Program-made: the position numbers and the translations under genes
Part shown: positions 32,986 to 41,659 of the stretch, piece after piece
Layout: each line of letters opens with the position of its first letter
Numbering within the stretch: position 1 is the first letter of the stretch
DNA from: Streptomyces sp. Alt3
GTDB taxonomy: Bacteria; Actinomycetota; Actinomycetes; Streptomycetales; Streptomycetaceae
Reading direction: 5' to 3'
DNA length: 64,000 nt
Assembly: GCF_030719215.1 (NCBI RefSeq)
Contig: NZ_CP120983.1
Location: 3,472,001-3,536,000 of the forward strand
The notes under the pieces: model-generated
Told to the model about the DNA's origin: nothing
Database searches by the model: none
Seen by the model: the letters and a program-made list of their open reading frames with translations, nothing else

Positions 32986-33360
32986 TCACGCGGTGAGCGG
33001 CCGGGACGTGTCGTCGGTGGCGGCGCCGGCGTCGGGATAGACGTCGAAGAGGCGCCGCACGCCCAGGGCGCCGAGCACCTTGTTGACGTGCGAGCCGTCG
33101 ACCGCGCCCCGGGCCGGGAGGATCAGCCGCAGCCGGCCGCCGCAGGACTTCATGAGACGCCGGGCGGCGATCAGGACGTTGACGCCGCTGGAGTCGCAGA
33201 AGAGGACGCCGGAGAGGTCGAGGACCACGTCGTGCCGGCCCGCGGCCACGGCCCCGTGGACGGACTGACGCACGACGGGTGAACTCACGAGGTCGAGTTC
33301 GCCGTGGATCCGCAGCACCGTCCACGTGTCCTGCTCGGTCTCGTACACCTTCAGCGTCAC
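32986..33360 (-). CDS. STAS-domain anti-sigma factor antagonist
   Basis: This 124-residue protein has a SpoIIAA-like fold. VLRIHGELDLVSSPVVRQSV is the first strand-helix unit. DLSGVLFCDSSGVNVLIAARR carries the DSSG motif whose Ser is the usual phosphorylation site. When unphosphorylated such proteins bind RsbW-type kinases and free a sigma factor. I chose the GTG at 33360, where the domain begins; a longer form from 33480 adds polar sequence. A likely partner class, the RsbW-like gene, is nearby. Confidence 0.87.
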   Translation of the reverse strand: MTLKVYETEQDTWTVLRIHGELDLVSSPVVRQSVHGAVAAGRHDVVLDLSGVLFCDSSGVNVLIAARRLMKSCGGRLRLILPARGAVDGSHVNKVLGALGVRRLFDVYPDAGAATDDTSRPLTA

Positions 33361-33648
33361 GCGACTCGGCCTCTCGTTCCGGGGCTCCGGAGGATCCGGA
33401 AGTTTCCGTTCCTCCTCGCGGCTGCCCGCTGCGCCACCTGCGAAACACCCTGCGGCCCACCAGCCTGGCACAGGATTCATCCAGAAATGATCACTTCAGG
33501 ATCGTTTACGCGATCAGGAAGGGGCAAGGGGTGAAGCATTCCCTATCATTCGGCGCCACTCCAGGGACGTACTTGCCGGAAAGGCGCGTGTTCGGAGGAT
33601 GCTGCCGACTAGATTCGACGTGACGAGAGGCACAGGGCTGGGGGCCGG

Positions 33649-34230
33649 ATGGCGAAGGACGCACCACCGCGCTGGGACCGCCGCATGCAGCAGCGGCTGG
33701 CCCGTGGCGAGGCGGCGGCGCTCGGCGAGCTCTACGACCGGTTCGCCGCTCTCGTCCACAGCCAGGCCCACCGCATGCTCGACGACGAGGACGCCGCGGA
33801 CCAGGTGACGCGCGAGGTCTTCGGCCACATCTGGGAGAACCCCGGCGCCTACGACCCGAAGCACGGCTCGATGCGCTCCTGGGTGGCGCGGCTCACCCAC
33901 CGCAGGTCCGTGCAGAGGCTCCGCGGGACACAGGACGAGGACGATGGGCCCGACGCGGACGCACGGGCCCAGGAGCTGGAGCACCGGGTGCTCAAGGCCA
34001 CCGCCGCGGCCCGTGCCGACTACATCGTCGCCTCCATGCCCGCGTCGCTGCGCGCCGCCCTGGAACTCGCGTACGTCCAGCGGCGGGACTACCGGCAGGC
34101 CGCCGCCGACCTCGGAGTCACGGGGGACGAGGCGAGGCGCCGGCTGCGGCTCGGCCTCCAGTTGCTCTCCACCGCGAACACCCGGCCCTCGGCGGACTCC
34201 GCTCCTCCCGGCTACGGACCGACACCGTGA
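33649..34230 (+). CDS. ECF-type RNA polymerase sigma factor
   Basis: This 193-residue sigma-70 family protein has region 2 in LGELYDRFAALVHSQAHRMLDDEDAADQVTREVFGHIWENPGAYDP and region 4 in LRAALELAYVQRRDYRQAAADLGVTGDEARRRLRLGLQLL. It resembles the SigK/RpoE-like group. The ATG at 33649 follows a GGGGG run. Its stop overlaps the start of the next gene (GTGA), which encodes its probable anti-sigma factor. This is the usual co-translated sigma/anti-sigma arrangement. Confidence 0.92.
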   Translation: MAKDAPPRWDRRMQQRLARGEAAALGELYDRFAALVHSQAHRMLDDEDAADQVTREVFGHIWENPGAYDPKHGSMRSWVARLTHRRSVQRLRGTQDEDDGPDADARAQELEHRVLKATAAARADYIVASMPASLRAALELAYVQRRDYRQAAADLGVTGDEARRRLRLGLQLLSTANTRPSADSAPPGYGPTP

Positions 34231-35492
34231 ACGGCGGCCAGGACGGCGGCCTCGACGGGGAGAAGCCGGTGGAACGCCGCATACCGGGGCCCCGGCCGGC
34301 CGCGGACGACCGGGAGACGCTGCCGCCGGTCCGGTCCGGGGCGCGGGAACCGGCGAAGCCCCCCGAACCCGGGCCGCCGGGGCCATCGCTCCCGCACGGG
34401 GTGCTCAAGTCGCTGCTCGGCGCCTGGGCTCTGGCCGCCTGCTCCGCCGAGGAGACCGCGGCCGTCGAGAAGCACCTCACCTCGTGCGCGCCCTGCGCCG
34501 ACGAGGGCCTGCGGCTGCGCGACGCCGTGGGCCTGCTGCACACCGACGGCACCCTGGACCTGGACCCGATGCTCCGGTCGCGGGTCCTGGAAGGCTGCCT
34601 GGGCCGCCGCCCGGCGCGCATTCCCGTCCCGTCGTGGGCCGCCCCCTACGACGCGGAGACCGCACGGCTCGACGCGCTGCTGCGGGACATCGGCGACGCG
34701 GAGTGGCACGCGCCGGTGCGGCTCAAGTGGTTCGAGGCGGACCGGCAGGTGAACCGCAGGACGACGGTCGCCGGGGTGATCGGCCATCTGATGGCCGTCG
34801 ACGGCCTGGTGTCCGCGGCGCTGGGTCTGGACGACCCGCTCGGGAAGACGGACGGCGCCCTGCCGCCGACGCCGACCGGGCGCACCGAGGCGTACTGGTC
34901 CGCCGCGCGTCGCCCGCCCACCCGGACCGTACGGGAGCCCTGGCGCGACCAGAGCCATTCGCTCGTCCGCACGGTGTCGTTCGCCGGCCGCGGCGTCGCG
35001 GAGCTCTCCGTGCCGTACGGGGGCTTCGCCCTTCCGCTGCAGGACTCGCTCCTGGAGCGGGCCTTCGAGTGCTGGATCCACGGCGGTGACATCGCGGACG
35101 CGGTGGACTACCCCTACGAGCCGCCCGCCGCCGCCCATCTGAACCGGATGATCGACCTCGCCGCCCGGCTGCTCCCCGGCGTCCTCGCCGGGCGCCGCCG
35201 GGCGGGGCTCGCCTCACCGGCCCGCCACCTGGTGGCCGCGGGTTCCCCGGGGCGCTCCCTGCACCTGGAGGTGGAGGGCCGGGGTGGGGGCGACTGGTAC
35301 ATCGCGCTGGACTCACCGGCCGCACTCGGCTCCCCCGCCCACTCGGTCGCGCAGGTCGCGCTCGACGGGGTGGAGTTCTGCCGGCTGGTCGCCGGTCATG
35401 TGCCGCCGGTCGAGGCCGCGGCCGGTCAGGAGGGCGACCGCGAGGCGATCCGCGACGTCCTGTTCGCCGCGGCCTCCCTCAGCCGGCTGTAG
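34227..35492 (+). CDS. Anti-sigma zinc-finger protein fused to a maleylpyruvate-isomerase (MDMPI)-like domain
   Basis: This 421-residue protein has an N-terminal Pro-rich segment, then a short anti-sigma domain LLGAWALAACSAEETAAVEKHL. In it H83, C87 and C90 form the HxxxCxxC zinc motif of ZAS anti-sigma factors. From about residue 140 to the end are the N- and C-terminal parts of the mycothiol-dependent maleylpyruvate isomerase/DinB-like fold (ETARLDALLRDIGDAEWHAPVRLKWFEADRQV, then TVAGVIGHLMAVDGLVSAAL). The gene overlaps the sigma gene by GTGA. No transmembrane helix is evident. A thiol-responsive, cytoplasmic anti-sigma factor is a reasonable inference. Confidence 0.85.
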   Translation: MNGGQDGGLDGEKPVERRIPGPRPAADDRETLPPVRSGAREPAKPPEPGPPGPSLPHGVLKSLLGAWALAACSAEETAAVEKHLTSCAPCADEGLRLRDAVGLLHTDGTLDLDPMLRSRVLEGCLGRRPARIPVPSWAAPYDAETARLDALLRDIGDAEWHAPVRLKWFEADRQVNRRTTVAGVIGHLMAVDGLVSAALGLDDPLGKTDGALPPTPTGRTEAYWSAARRPPTRTVREPWRDQSHSLVRTVSFAGRGVAELSVPYGGFALPLQDSLLERAFECWIHGGDIADAVDYPYEPPAAAHLNRMIDLAARLLPGVLAGRRRAGLASPARHLVAAGSPGRSLHLEVEGRGGGDWYIALDSPAALGSPAHSVAQVALDGVEFCRLVAGHVPPVEAAAGQEGDREAIRDVLFAAASLSRL

Positions 35493-35496
35493 GCCT

Positions 35497-35515
35497 GGCC
35501 CCGGGGGCCGGGGCC
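35497..35515. terminator. Convergent terminator between anti-sigma and purU genes
   Basis: GGCCCCGG-GGG-CCGGGGCC lies in the 23-bp gap between the two convergent stop codons. It is an 8-bp G+C stem with a 3-nt loop and abuts the purU TAA. Confidence 0.75.
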
Positions 35516-36415
35516 TTACGGGAAGACGACCGTGCGGCGGCCGTTGAGCAGGATGCGCCGCTCCGCGTGCCAGGTGACGGCACGGGCCAGGGCCAGTGCC
35601 TCCACGTCACGGCCGACCGCCACGAGCTGGTCCGGCGTGACGCCGTGCCCGACGCGCTCGACCTCCTGCTCGATGATCGGCCCCTCGTCGAGGTCCGCGG
35701 TCACGTAGTGCGCCGTCGCACCGATCAGCTTCACACCGCGGGCGTGGGCCTGGTGGTACGGCTTCGCGCCCTTGAAGCTCGGCAGGAAGGAGTGGTGGAT
35801 GTTGATGATCCGGCCGCTCAGCTGCTTGCACAGGTCGTCCGAGAGCACCTGCATGTAGCGCGCCAGGACGACGAGTTCGACGTTCTCGCCGCGGACCAGC
35901 TCCAGCAGCTGGGCCTCCGCCTCCGGCTTGTTCTCCCTGTTCACGGGGATGTGCCGGAAGGGGACGCCGTAGGAGGCGACGAGCTCGGCGAAGTCCGTGT
36001 GATTGGAGACGACCGCCACGATCTCGACCGGCAGGGCACCGGTGCGGGAACGGAACAGCAGGTCGTTGAGGCAGTGCCCGAACTTGCTGACCATCAGCAC
36101 GATCCGCATCCGGTCGCTCGCCCGGTGGATCTGCCAGTCCATCCGGAAGGAGTCCCCGATCGCGGCGAAGCTGGCGCGCAGCTTGTCCACGGTGACCGTG
36201 GCGTCCGCGGAGAAGTGGACGCGCATGAAGAAGAGACCGGTGTCGTGGTCGCCGAACTGCTGGCTGTCCTCGATGTTGCAGCCGGTCATGAAGAGATAGC
36301 TCGACACGGCGTGCACGATGCCCTGCTTGTCGGGGCAGGAGAGCGTGAGGACGTACTGCTCGGAGGCGGTCTCCGAGGCAGCGGGTACGGATTCGGCGGG
36401 CTGCGGCGCGGTCAT
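35516..36415 (-). CDS. purU: Formyltetrahydrofolate deformylase
   Basis: This 299-residue enzyme hydrolyses 10-formyl-THF to formate and THF, balancing one-carbon pools and supplying formate for PurT. An N-terminal ACT domain (YVLTLSCPDKQGIVHAVSSYLF) precedes the formyltransferase fold. The active-site segments IINIHHSFLPSFKGA (Asn and His) and GATAHYVTADLDEGPII (Asp) are present. I chose the ATG at 36415; a GTG 18 bp upstream is possible. Confidence 0.95.
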   Translation of the reverse strand: MTAPQPAESVPAASETASEQYVLTLSCPDKQGIVHAVSSYLFMTGCNIEDSQQFGDHDTGLFFMRVHFSADATVTVDKLRASFAAIGDSFRMDWQIHRASDRMRIVLMVSKFGHCLNDLLFRSRTGALPVEIVAVVSNHTDFAELVASYGVPFRHIPVNRENKPEAEAQLLELVRGENVELVVLARYMQVLSDDLCKQLSGRIINIHHSFLPSFKGAKPYHQAHARGVKLIGATAHYVTADLDEGPIIEQEVERVGHGVTPDQLVAVGRDVEALALARAVTWHAERRILLNGRRTVVFP

Positions 36416-36443
36416 CCCGTCAGGGTGCCACACCGCCCGGCGG

Positions 36444-36941
36444 TCACGCGGATCTGGTCATGATGCGGAGCACGTCCAGGGAGCGCGGCGGGGTGTCCGG
36501 GTCCTCCGCGTCGTTGGTGGCGAGCATCACATGGGCCTCGCGCGCCGCCATGACCGCCTCCTGCCACCCGGGATGTTCCAGATAGGCGGATACGGGGGCA
36601 TCGGCGCCTATCTGGTGCATGATGCGCAGCACCCGCAGGGCGGCGACGTCCACGAGGGCGGCCTCGGCCGAGTCGCGGAAGATCGTTCCCACGTATTTCT
36701 CGGCGGACCAGTTGTCCAGCCAGGTGTCCTCGACCAGGCGGTACACGGCGTCGGTGACGTCGCCGTACCCTTCCCGGCCGGCCAGCCAGCACTCGTGGTG
36801 GAAGACGGGGTCGGAGAGCATGTGCAGCGCCGAGCGCACGTTGCTGCGCCAGCGCCACCAGGGCATGTCGTTGAGCGGCATGCCGCCCATGGTGGAGGAG
36901 CGACGGCCGCGACGGGAAGTGTTCTCCGAACCTTGCTGCAC
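36444..36941 (-). CDS. Conserved hypothetical actinobacterial protein
   Basis: This 165-residue soluble protein of unknown function has the conserved-looking core MPLNDMPWWRWRSNVRSALHMLSD and WLAGREGYGDVTDAVYRLVEDTW, then a helical C-terminal half. It lacks signal peptide, transmembrane helix and metal motif. The GTG at 36941 gives the longest form, but translation could begin at the Met codons nearer MPLND. It lies upstream of purU on the same strand, 28 bp away, and may be co-transcribed. Confidence 0.7.
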   Translation of the reverse strand: MQQGSENTSRRGRRSSTMGGMPLNDMPWWRWRSNVRSALHMLSDPVFHHECWLAGREGYGDVTDAVYRLVEDTWLDNWSAEKYVGTIFRDSAEAALVDVAALRVLRIMHQIGADAPVSAYLEHPGWQEAVMAAREAHVMLATNDAEDPDTPPRSLDVLRIMTRSA

Positions 36942-37058
36942 GGTTGCCGATCGTACGTTCCCTCCCGGCGGCCGTACGCGGGCCCCCGTATTTCACCTCC
37001 ACGTCACCCTGCGTTGACCACGGCACACTGCGGCGTTACCCCTGACCCGTAAAAGTCC

Positions 37059-38333
37059 ATGCCCATGACCGGATGGCGACGCCTCATCTCTCCCCGCCCC
37101 TACGAGCTCCTCTCATCGGTGGCGGCCGGGGCGCTGCTGATGTCCGGCTGCGGTGTGATCCCTGGGGCCTCGGGGGGTTCCGGGGAGGCCGTCACCGTGA
37201 TGACCTGGGCTCCGGACACCACCGCGGCCGACTCGGTGAACATGGCCGGCATGACGGCCATGGCGACGACCTACGCACGCTGGATCAACGAGAAGGGCGG
37301 GATCGGCGGCCACGAGCTCCGGGTGCTCACCTGCAACGAACAGGACACCGCGGCCGGGGCGTCGAAGTGCGCCCGGCGTGCGGCCGACGAGGACGTGGCC
37401 GCGGTCGTCGGCTCGTACAGCCGGTACGGCCGGGCGTTCCTGGCTCCGCTGGAGGCCGCCGGAATCCCGTACATCGGCGGGTACGGCGCCTCGGCCGACG
37501 AGTTCACCAGCTATCTCTCCTACCCGGTCAACGGCGGCCAGCCGGCACTCGTCGCCGGCAACGGCGAGCAGCTGGCCGCGAGTTGTGCCCGCGTGTCCCT
37601 CGTGCGGCCCGACACCCTGGTCGGCGACACCATGCCCGGTCTCCTCGACACCGGCCTCAGCAGGAGCGACCGGCCCGCGTCCTACGACATCAGCACGACC
37701 GAGGGGGCCACGTCGTACGAGACGGAGGCGTCCAGGGCCCTCGGCCAGGCGGGCGACGGCTGTGTGACCGCGGTGCTCGGCAGGGGCACGGAGACGTTCT
37801 TCGACTCCTTCCGCCGGCTGGAGCCGGAGGACAGCGAGGTACGGATCTCGTCGGTCCTCGGCAGTGTCGGCCAGGGCCTCATCGACCGCACCGGCGGAGC
37901 GGACAGCCCCTTCGAGGGGGCTCTGGTCACCGGCTGGTACCCGGAGTCGGGCGACGCCCGATGGAACGAGATGCGGGAGGTGATCCGGCAGTACGCCTTC
38001 GGGGACAACCGGATCGACCCCACGGACTCGGGCGTGCAGACCACCTGGATCGCGTTCACCGCGCTCAAGGCGGTCGTCGAGGCGATGGACCGGCCCGACA
38101 TCACGGCGGGCGGGATCTCCGTCAGCCTCAACCGGGGCACCGAGGTGGACACCGGCGGCCTCACCCCGGTCCTGCGCTGGCGGTTCCAGGACATGGTCGG
38201 CACGGCCGCCTACGGACGCATCGTCAACGGCCGGGTGACGTTCCAGGTGGTCCGCGACGGGCGTCTGACGGCGGAGAGGAAGGGCTTCGTGGATGTCACG
38301 GAGACCCTCGTCGACTCCCGCTCGCGCGGCTGA
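37059..38333 (+). CDS. Lipoprotein substrate-binding protein of the Leu/Ile/Val (type I) family
   Basis: This 424-residue exported lipoprotein has the lipobox LLMSGC with the lipidated Cys at about residue 31, after a basic N-terminus and hydrophobic segment. The mature part looks like a periplasmic-binding-protein type I ligand domain: ATTYARWINEKGGIGGHELRVLTCNEQD, VAAVVGSYSRYGRAFLAPLEAAGIPYIGGYG, and YPESGDARWNEM. It would bind amino acids or related ligands outside the cell. No permease or ATPase gene is adjacent, so it may be an orphan sensor-type protein. Another Met lies 6 bp after the chosen ATG; the ribosome-binding site is weak. Confidence 0.85.
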   Translation: MPMTGWRRLISPRPYELLSSVAAGALLMSGCGVIPGASGGSGEAVTVMTWAPDTTAADSVNMAGMTAMATTYARWINEKGGIGGHELRVLTCNEQDTAAGASKCARRAADEDVAAVVGSYSRYGRAFLAPLEAAGIPYIGGYGASADEFTSYLSYPVNGGQPALVAGNGEQLAASCARVSLVRPDTLVGDTMPGLLDTGLSRSDRPASYDISTTEGATSYETEASRALGQAGDGCVTAVLGRGTETFFDSFRRLEPEDSEVRISSVLGSVGQGLIDRTGGADSPFEGALVTGWYPESGDARWNEMREVIRQYAFGDNRIDPTDSGVQTTWIAFTALKAVVEAMDRPDITAGGISVSLNRGTEVDTGGLTPVLRWRFQDMVGTAAYGRIVNGRVTFQVVRDGRLTAERKGFVDVTETLVDSRSRG

Positions 38334-38341
38334 CACGCGGG

Positions 38342-38382
38342 CACCGGCCTCCCTGACCCGGCGAACGGGGCGGAGACCGGTG
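38342..38382. terminator. Convergent terminator
   Basis: CACCGGCCTCC pairs with GGAGACCGGTG (10 of 11 positions) around a G+C loop. It lies in the 60-bp gap between the binding-protein gene and the convergent membrane-protein gene. Confidence 0.65.
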
Positions 38383-38393
38383 AGCGGGTCACA

Positions 38394-39860
38394 TCAGAGC
38401 TGCGTGGGGGCGCGCTCGGTCAGCCCGTACTTCTGCGCGATGGAGTTCCACAGGCCCGAGGCCTTCCGCTTGGCCGTGGTGGCCTCGCCGCTCGACGCGT
38501 TGGCCTTGGCCGTCTCGTCGGTCGAGCGGGCCTTTCCGCCCTTGCAGACCTTCTTGCCGTCCTTGGCCTGGACGGCCCAGGCGGCGTAGTGGTCGTCCGC
38601 CTCGGCGGACGCCTGCCAGGCGTCGGTCAGGGAGGTCTTCAGCTCGGCGTGGGCCGGGAGCTGGTCGACACTCAGCGCCTCCAGCCGGGTCACCAGACCC
38701 CGCCGCTGCTCGGCGGCACCCTGCAGGTCGGTGGCCGCCTCGTCGAGCGCCCGGCAGCTCTTGATCTTCTCCACGGCGCTGATCACCGCCGAGCGGCTGT
38801 TGTTGCTGTCCGCGAGCAGCTTGTCCAGCTCCTCGGCCTGCGGCTTCGCGGGATCGGCCGCCTCCTCCGAGGGGGAGTCGGCGGTGGGGCTCTGCGCGGC
38901 CACCGTCTTCTTGTCGTCCGAAGGGCTGTCGTCGCCGCCGCTCATCAGGGCGCCGGCGCCGAGCCCGATGACGGCACAGCCGATGACGACGGCCGCGATC
39001 AGCGGGACGGCCGCTGACCGTCTGCGCGGAGCGTCACCGCCACGGTCCGGCTCCTGAGCGCCGTAGCCGCCGTGTCCGCCGTTCCCGTCCTGGACTCCCT
39101 GCGGGCCCGACCGGTACGGCGGAGCACCCTGGGGCTGCTGCTGGTGCCCGCCCTGCTGGGGCTGCTGCTGCCCTGCGAACCGGGGCATCTGCTGTGTGGC
39201 GCCCGCGGGCTCGTCGCTGCGGAAGAGGCTGTCGAACTCCGCGGGCGGCTGCCGGTCGCCCGGGGCTCCGGGGCGTATCCCGTACGGAGCGCCGCCGGGC
39301 ACCGGGGGTATGTACTGGGTCGCGTCGGCGTCGGACTGCTGCGCGGGCGCGGCGTTGTGACCCAGGTACTGGGTGGACTCCGCCGGGTGCTCGGGCGGCA
39401 TGCCTCCGGGCAGGGCTCCGCCGGGTACGGGCGCGATGTACTGCGTGGCGTCCGCGTCCCCGCCCTGCCCCATGGCCCCCGAGGGACCGGCCTCGGGCGG
39501 CAGGGGCTGCGCGTACGGCTGCGGCTGGTGGTACTGGTCCTGCTGGTACGAGTCCTGCTGAGGCGCGTAGTGCTGCTGCCCGGGCTGCTGGTACTGCCCG
39601 TGCTGCGGCGGCTGGTACGCCCCCTGCTGGTGCTGCTCGGGTGGCAGCTGCCCCGGTGGCAGGCCGCCCTGCTGCCCGGCCTGCGGGCCCCAGGGCCCGC
39701 CCCACGGCTGCCCGCCGGCGGGGGCGGCCTGGTCCGGCTGCCCGCTCGCCGGACCCCCCGGGTTCCAGGGGGCACCACCCTCCGCGGGCAGCACGACACC
39801 TTCGTGCGCGGGCCGTACAGCGGGAAGCTGCCGCTCGTCACCCTGTCCGCTCTGCGTCAC
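38394..39860 (-). CDS. Single-pass membrane protein with Gln/Pro-rich N-terminus and TQ-motif repeats
   Basis: This 488-residue protein of unknown function starts with about 290 cytoplasmic-type residues rich in Gln, Pro and Gly. These include repeated Thr-Gln motifs: DADATQYIAPVPGGA, ESTQYLG, DADATQYIPPVPGGA and ATQQM. One transmembrane helix (VPLIAAVVIGCAVIGLGAGALM) leads to an extracellular, helical, charged domain of about 170 residues with two Cys. Thr followed by Gln, preceded by acidic residues, is the kind of site phosphorylated by Hanks kinases and read by FHA domains in actinobacteria. That role is inference. The GTG at 39860 follows AGGAG. Confidence 0.75.
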   Translation of the reverse strand: MTQSGQGDERQLPAVRPAHEGVVLPAEGGAPWNPGGPASGQPDQAAPAGGQPWGGPWGPQAGQQGGLPPGQLPPEQHQQGAYQPPQHGQYQQPGQQHYAPQQDSYQQDQYHQPQPYAQPLPPEAGPSGAMGQGGDADATQYIAPVPGGALPGGMPPEHPAESTQYLGHNAAPAQQSDADATQYIPPVPGGAPYGIRPGAPGDRQPPAEFDSLFRSDEPAGATQQMPRFAGQQQPQQGGHQQQPQGAPPYRSGPQGVQDGNGGHGGYGAQEPDRGGDAPRRRSAAVPLIAAVVIGCAVIGLGAGALMSGGDDSPSDDKKTVAAQSPTADSPSEEAADPAKPQAEELDKLLADSNNSRSAVISAVEKIKSCRALDEAATDLQGAAEQRRGLVTRLEALSVDQLPAHAELKTSLTDAWQASAEADDHYAAWAVQAKDGKKVCKGGKARSTDETAKANASSGEATTAKRKASGLWNSIAQKYGLTERAPTQL

Positions 39861-40020
39861 CGGGACTCCTACGTGTGAACCTATGGAATCGTCGGCTCAC
39901 GCTACCGGGTGTCCGGAGCCCGGCGCCAAGCGCCCGAGAGCGCTCACCACCCCTTCACACCGCGGGTAACACCTGGGGCGTCCACGGCGCTGATCATGGT
40001 CAACTCACCGAAGACGCCGG

Positions 40021-41403
40021 TCAGGCGGCCTGGAGCTCCAGCCTCGCGCCGAACTCCCGGACCGAGGGTTCGTTCGCGTACGGCTCGAACCGCTGCTGGA
40101 GGTCGTCGAGATATTCGGCACCCCGGCTGGAGCGCACCGTCCCCAGCAGTTCCATCGCCCGCAGCCCCGTGTGGCAGGCCTGTTCCACCTCACGCTGCTG
40201 CACCTGTGCCGAGGCCAGCAGCACCAGGCCGATGCCCCGGCGCCGGGTCCGCGACTCCGGGAGGGCGGCCAGGGCCTCCTTCGCGCGGCGGGCGGCCGGC
40301 TCCGCCTGTCCCAGGTCACGGTGGCAGTGGGCCAGTTCGTCGGCGAGATAGCCCGCGTCGAAGTGCGCGATCCAGTCCGGGTCGTCGCCCGTGTCCGGGT
40401 CGGCCTGTTCCAGGGCGGCCAGCGCCCTCCCCGCCGCGGTGTGGCAGGTGCGGGCGTCGCCCATCAGCGCGTGGCCCCGGGCCTCCGCGGCGTGGAACAT
40501 CGACTCCGCCCTCGGGGTCACCCGCCCCCGCGCGCCCTCCTGGGCGGCCCGCGCCAGTTGGGCGATCTCACGCGGATTGCCCAGCTGGGCCGCGAGATGG
40601 CTCATGGAGGCGGCCAGCACATAGCCCCCGTAAGCACGGTCGCCCGCGGCCTGGGCCAGGCGCAGCGCCTGGATGTAGTACCGCTGGGCCAGCCCGGGCT
40701 GGCCCGTGTCGACGGCCATGTACCCGGCGAGCTCGGTGAGCCGGGCGACCGCGCCGAACAGCTCGCGGCCGACGGATTCGCGGTACGACCCCGAAAGCAG
40801 CCCGGACACCACGCTGTTGAGGTAGTGCACCAGCACGGGCCGCACATGTCCGCTGCCGAAGCGGTGGTCGAGGTCGACCAGCGCCGCGGTCATGGCCCGC
40901 ACCGCCGCCACGTCCGGCATGCCGACCCTGCTCCCGGCCGTCCGCGCGACCTGCGGGTCGGCGCCCGTGATCAGCCAGTCCCGGCTGGGCTCGACCAGGG
41001 CCGAGGCCGCCACCGCCGAGCCGGACAGCAGGTCACGGCGGCCCACGTCGCTGCGCCACAGCTCGCAGACCTGCTCGACGGCTCCGAGCACGGTGGGCGC
41101 GAACTGCAGACCGACCCCGGAAGCCAGGCTCTTGCCGTTGGCCATACCGATCTCGTCGATCGTGACCGTGCGTCCGAGCTTGCGTCCGATCGCCTCGGCG
41201 ATGATTCCCGGCGCCCTGCCGCGTGGTTGCTGTCCGCGCAGCCAGCGGGCCACGGAGGTCTTGTCGTAGCGGAGGTCGAGCCCCCGTTCCGCCCCGACCA
41301 TGTTGACCCGGCGGGCGAGGCCGGCGTTGGAGCACGCCGCCTCCTGGATGAGCGTCTGGAGACGTTCGTTCGGCTGGCGGGCGACGAGAGGCCTGGCTGC
41401 CAT
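40021..41403 (-). CDS. Cytoplasmic HTH/TPR transcriptional regulator (NsdA/NsdB-like)
   Basis: This 460-residue protein has an N-terminal region resembling an XRE-type DNA-binding fold (LQTLIQEAACSNAGLARRVNMVGAERGLDLRYDKTSVARWLRGQQP, about 15-60). A long helical part with TPR-like repeats follows (LAQRYYIQALRLAQAAGDRAYGGYVLAASMSHL, then AARRAKEALAALPES). The layout matches Streptomyces regulators such as NsdA, which repress sporulation and antibiotic production. The ATG at 41403 follows GGGGGA. Its targets are not visible. Confidence 0.82.
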   Translation of the reverse strand: MAARPLVARQPNERLQTLIQEAACSNAGLARRVNMVGAERGLDLRYDKTSVARWLRGQQPRGRAPGIIAEAIGRKLGRTVTIDEIGMANGKSLASGVGLQFAPTVLGAVEQVCELWRSDVGRRDLLSGSAVAASALVEPSRDWLITGADPQVARTAGSRVGMPDVAAVRAMTAALVDLDHRFGSGHVRPVLVHYLNSVVSGLLSGSYRESVGRELFGAVARLTELAGYMAVDTGQPGLAQRYYIQALRLAQAAGDRAYGGYVLAASMSHLAAQLGNPREIAQLARAAQEGARGRVTPRAESMFHAAEARGHALMGDARTCHTAAGRALAALEQADPDTGDDPDWIAHFDAGYLADELAHCHRDLGQAEPAARRAKEALAALPESRTRRRGIGLVLLASAQVQQREVEQACHTGLRAMELLGTVRSSRGAEYLDDLQQRFEPYANEPSVREFGARLELQAA

Positions 41404-41659
41404 ATTTCCCCCTGAGACCGCAGTGATTCCAGTGAAGGCATCACTGCCCGGCACGGCACAAGAAATGCGCATATTCATCTGTATCGGGTACGAGCAGTGG
41501 TGAGTTGGCACAATCCTGCGTGTGCCTACCCGCGCACCGCTGCGCTTCCTCCTACGCGCCCCCGGCCGTGCACCCGTGCGCCCCATGTGCAGGATCGATC
41601 CGTCCCGAAGGATGCGCGTGCGCCCGTAACCCCAGGTGGCGCCGGGAGTTGAGCGGGGA

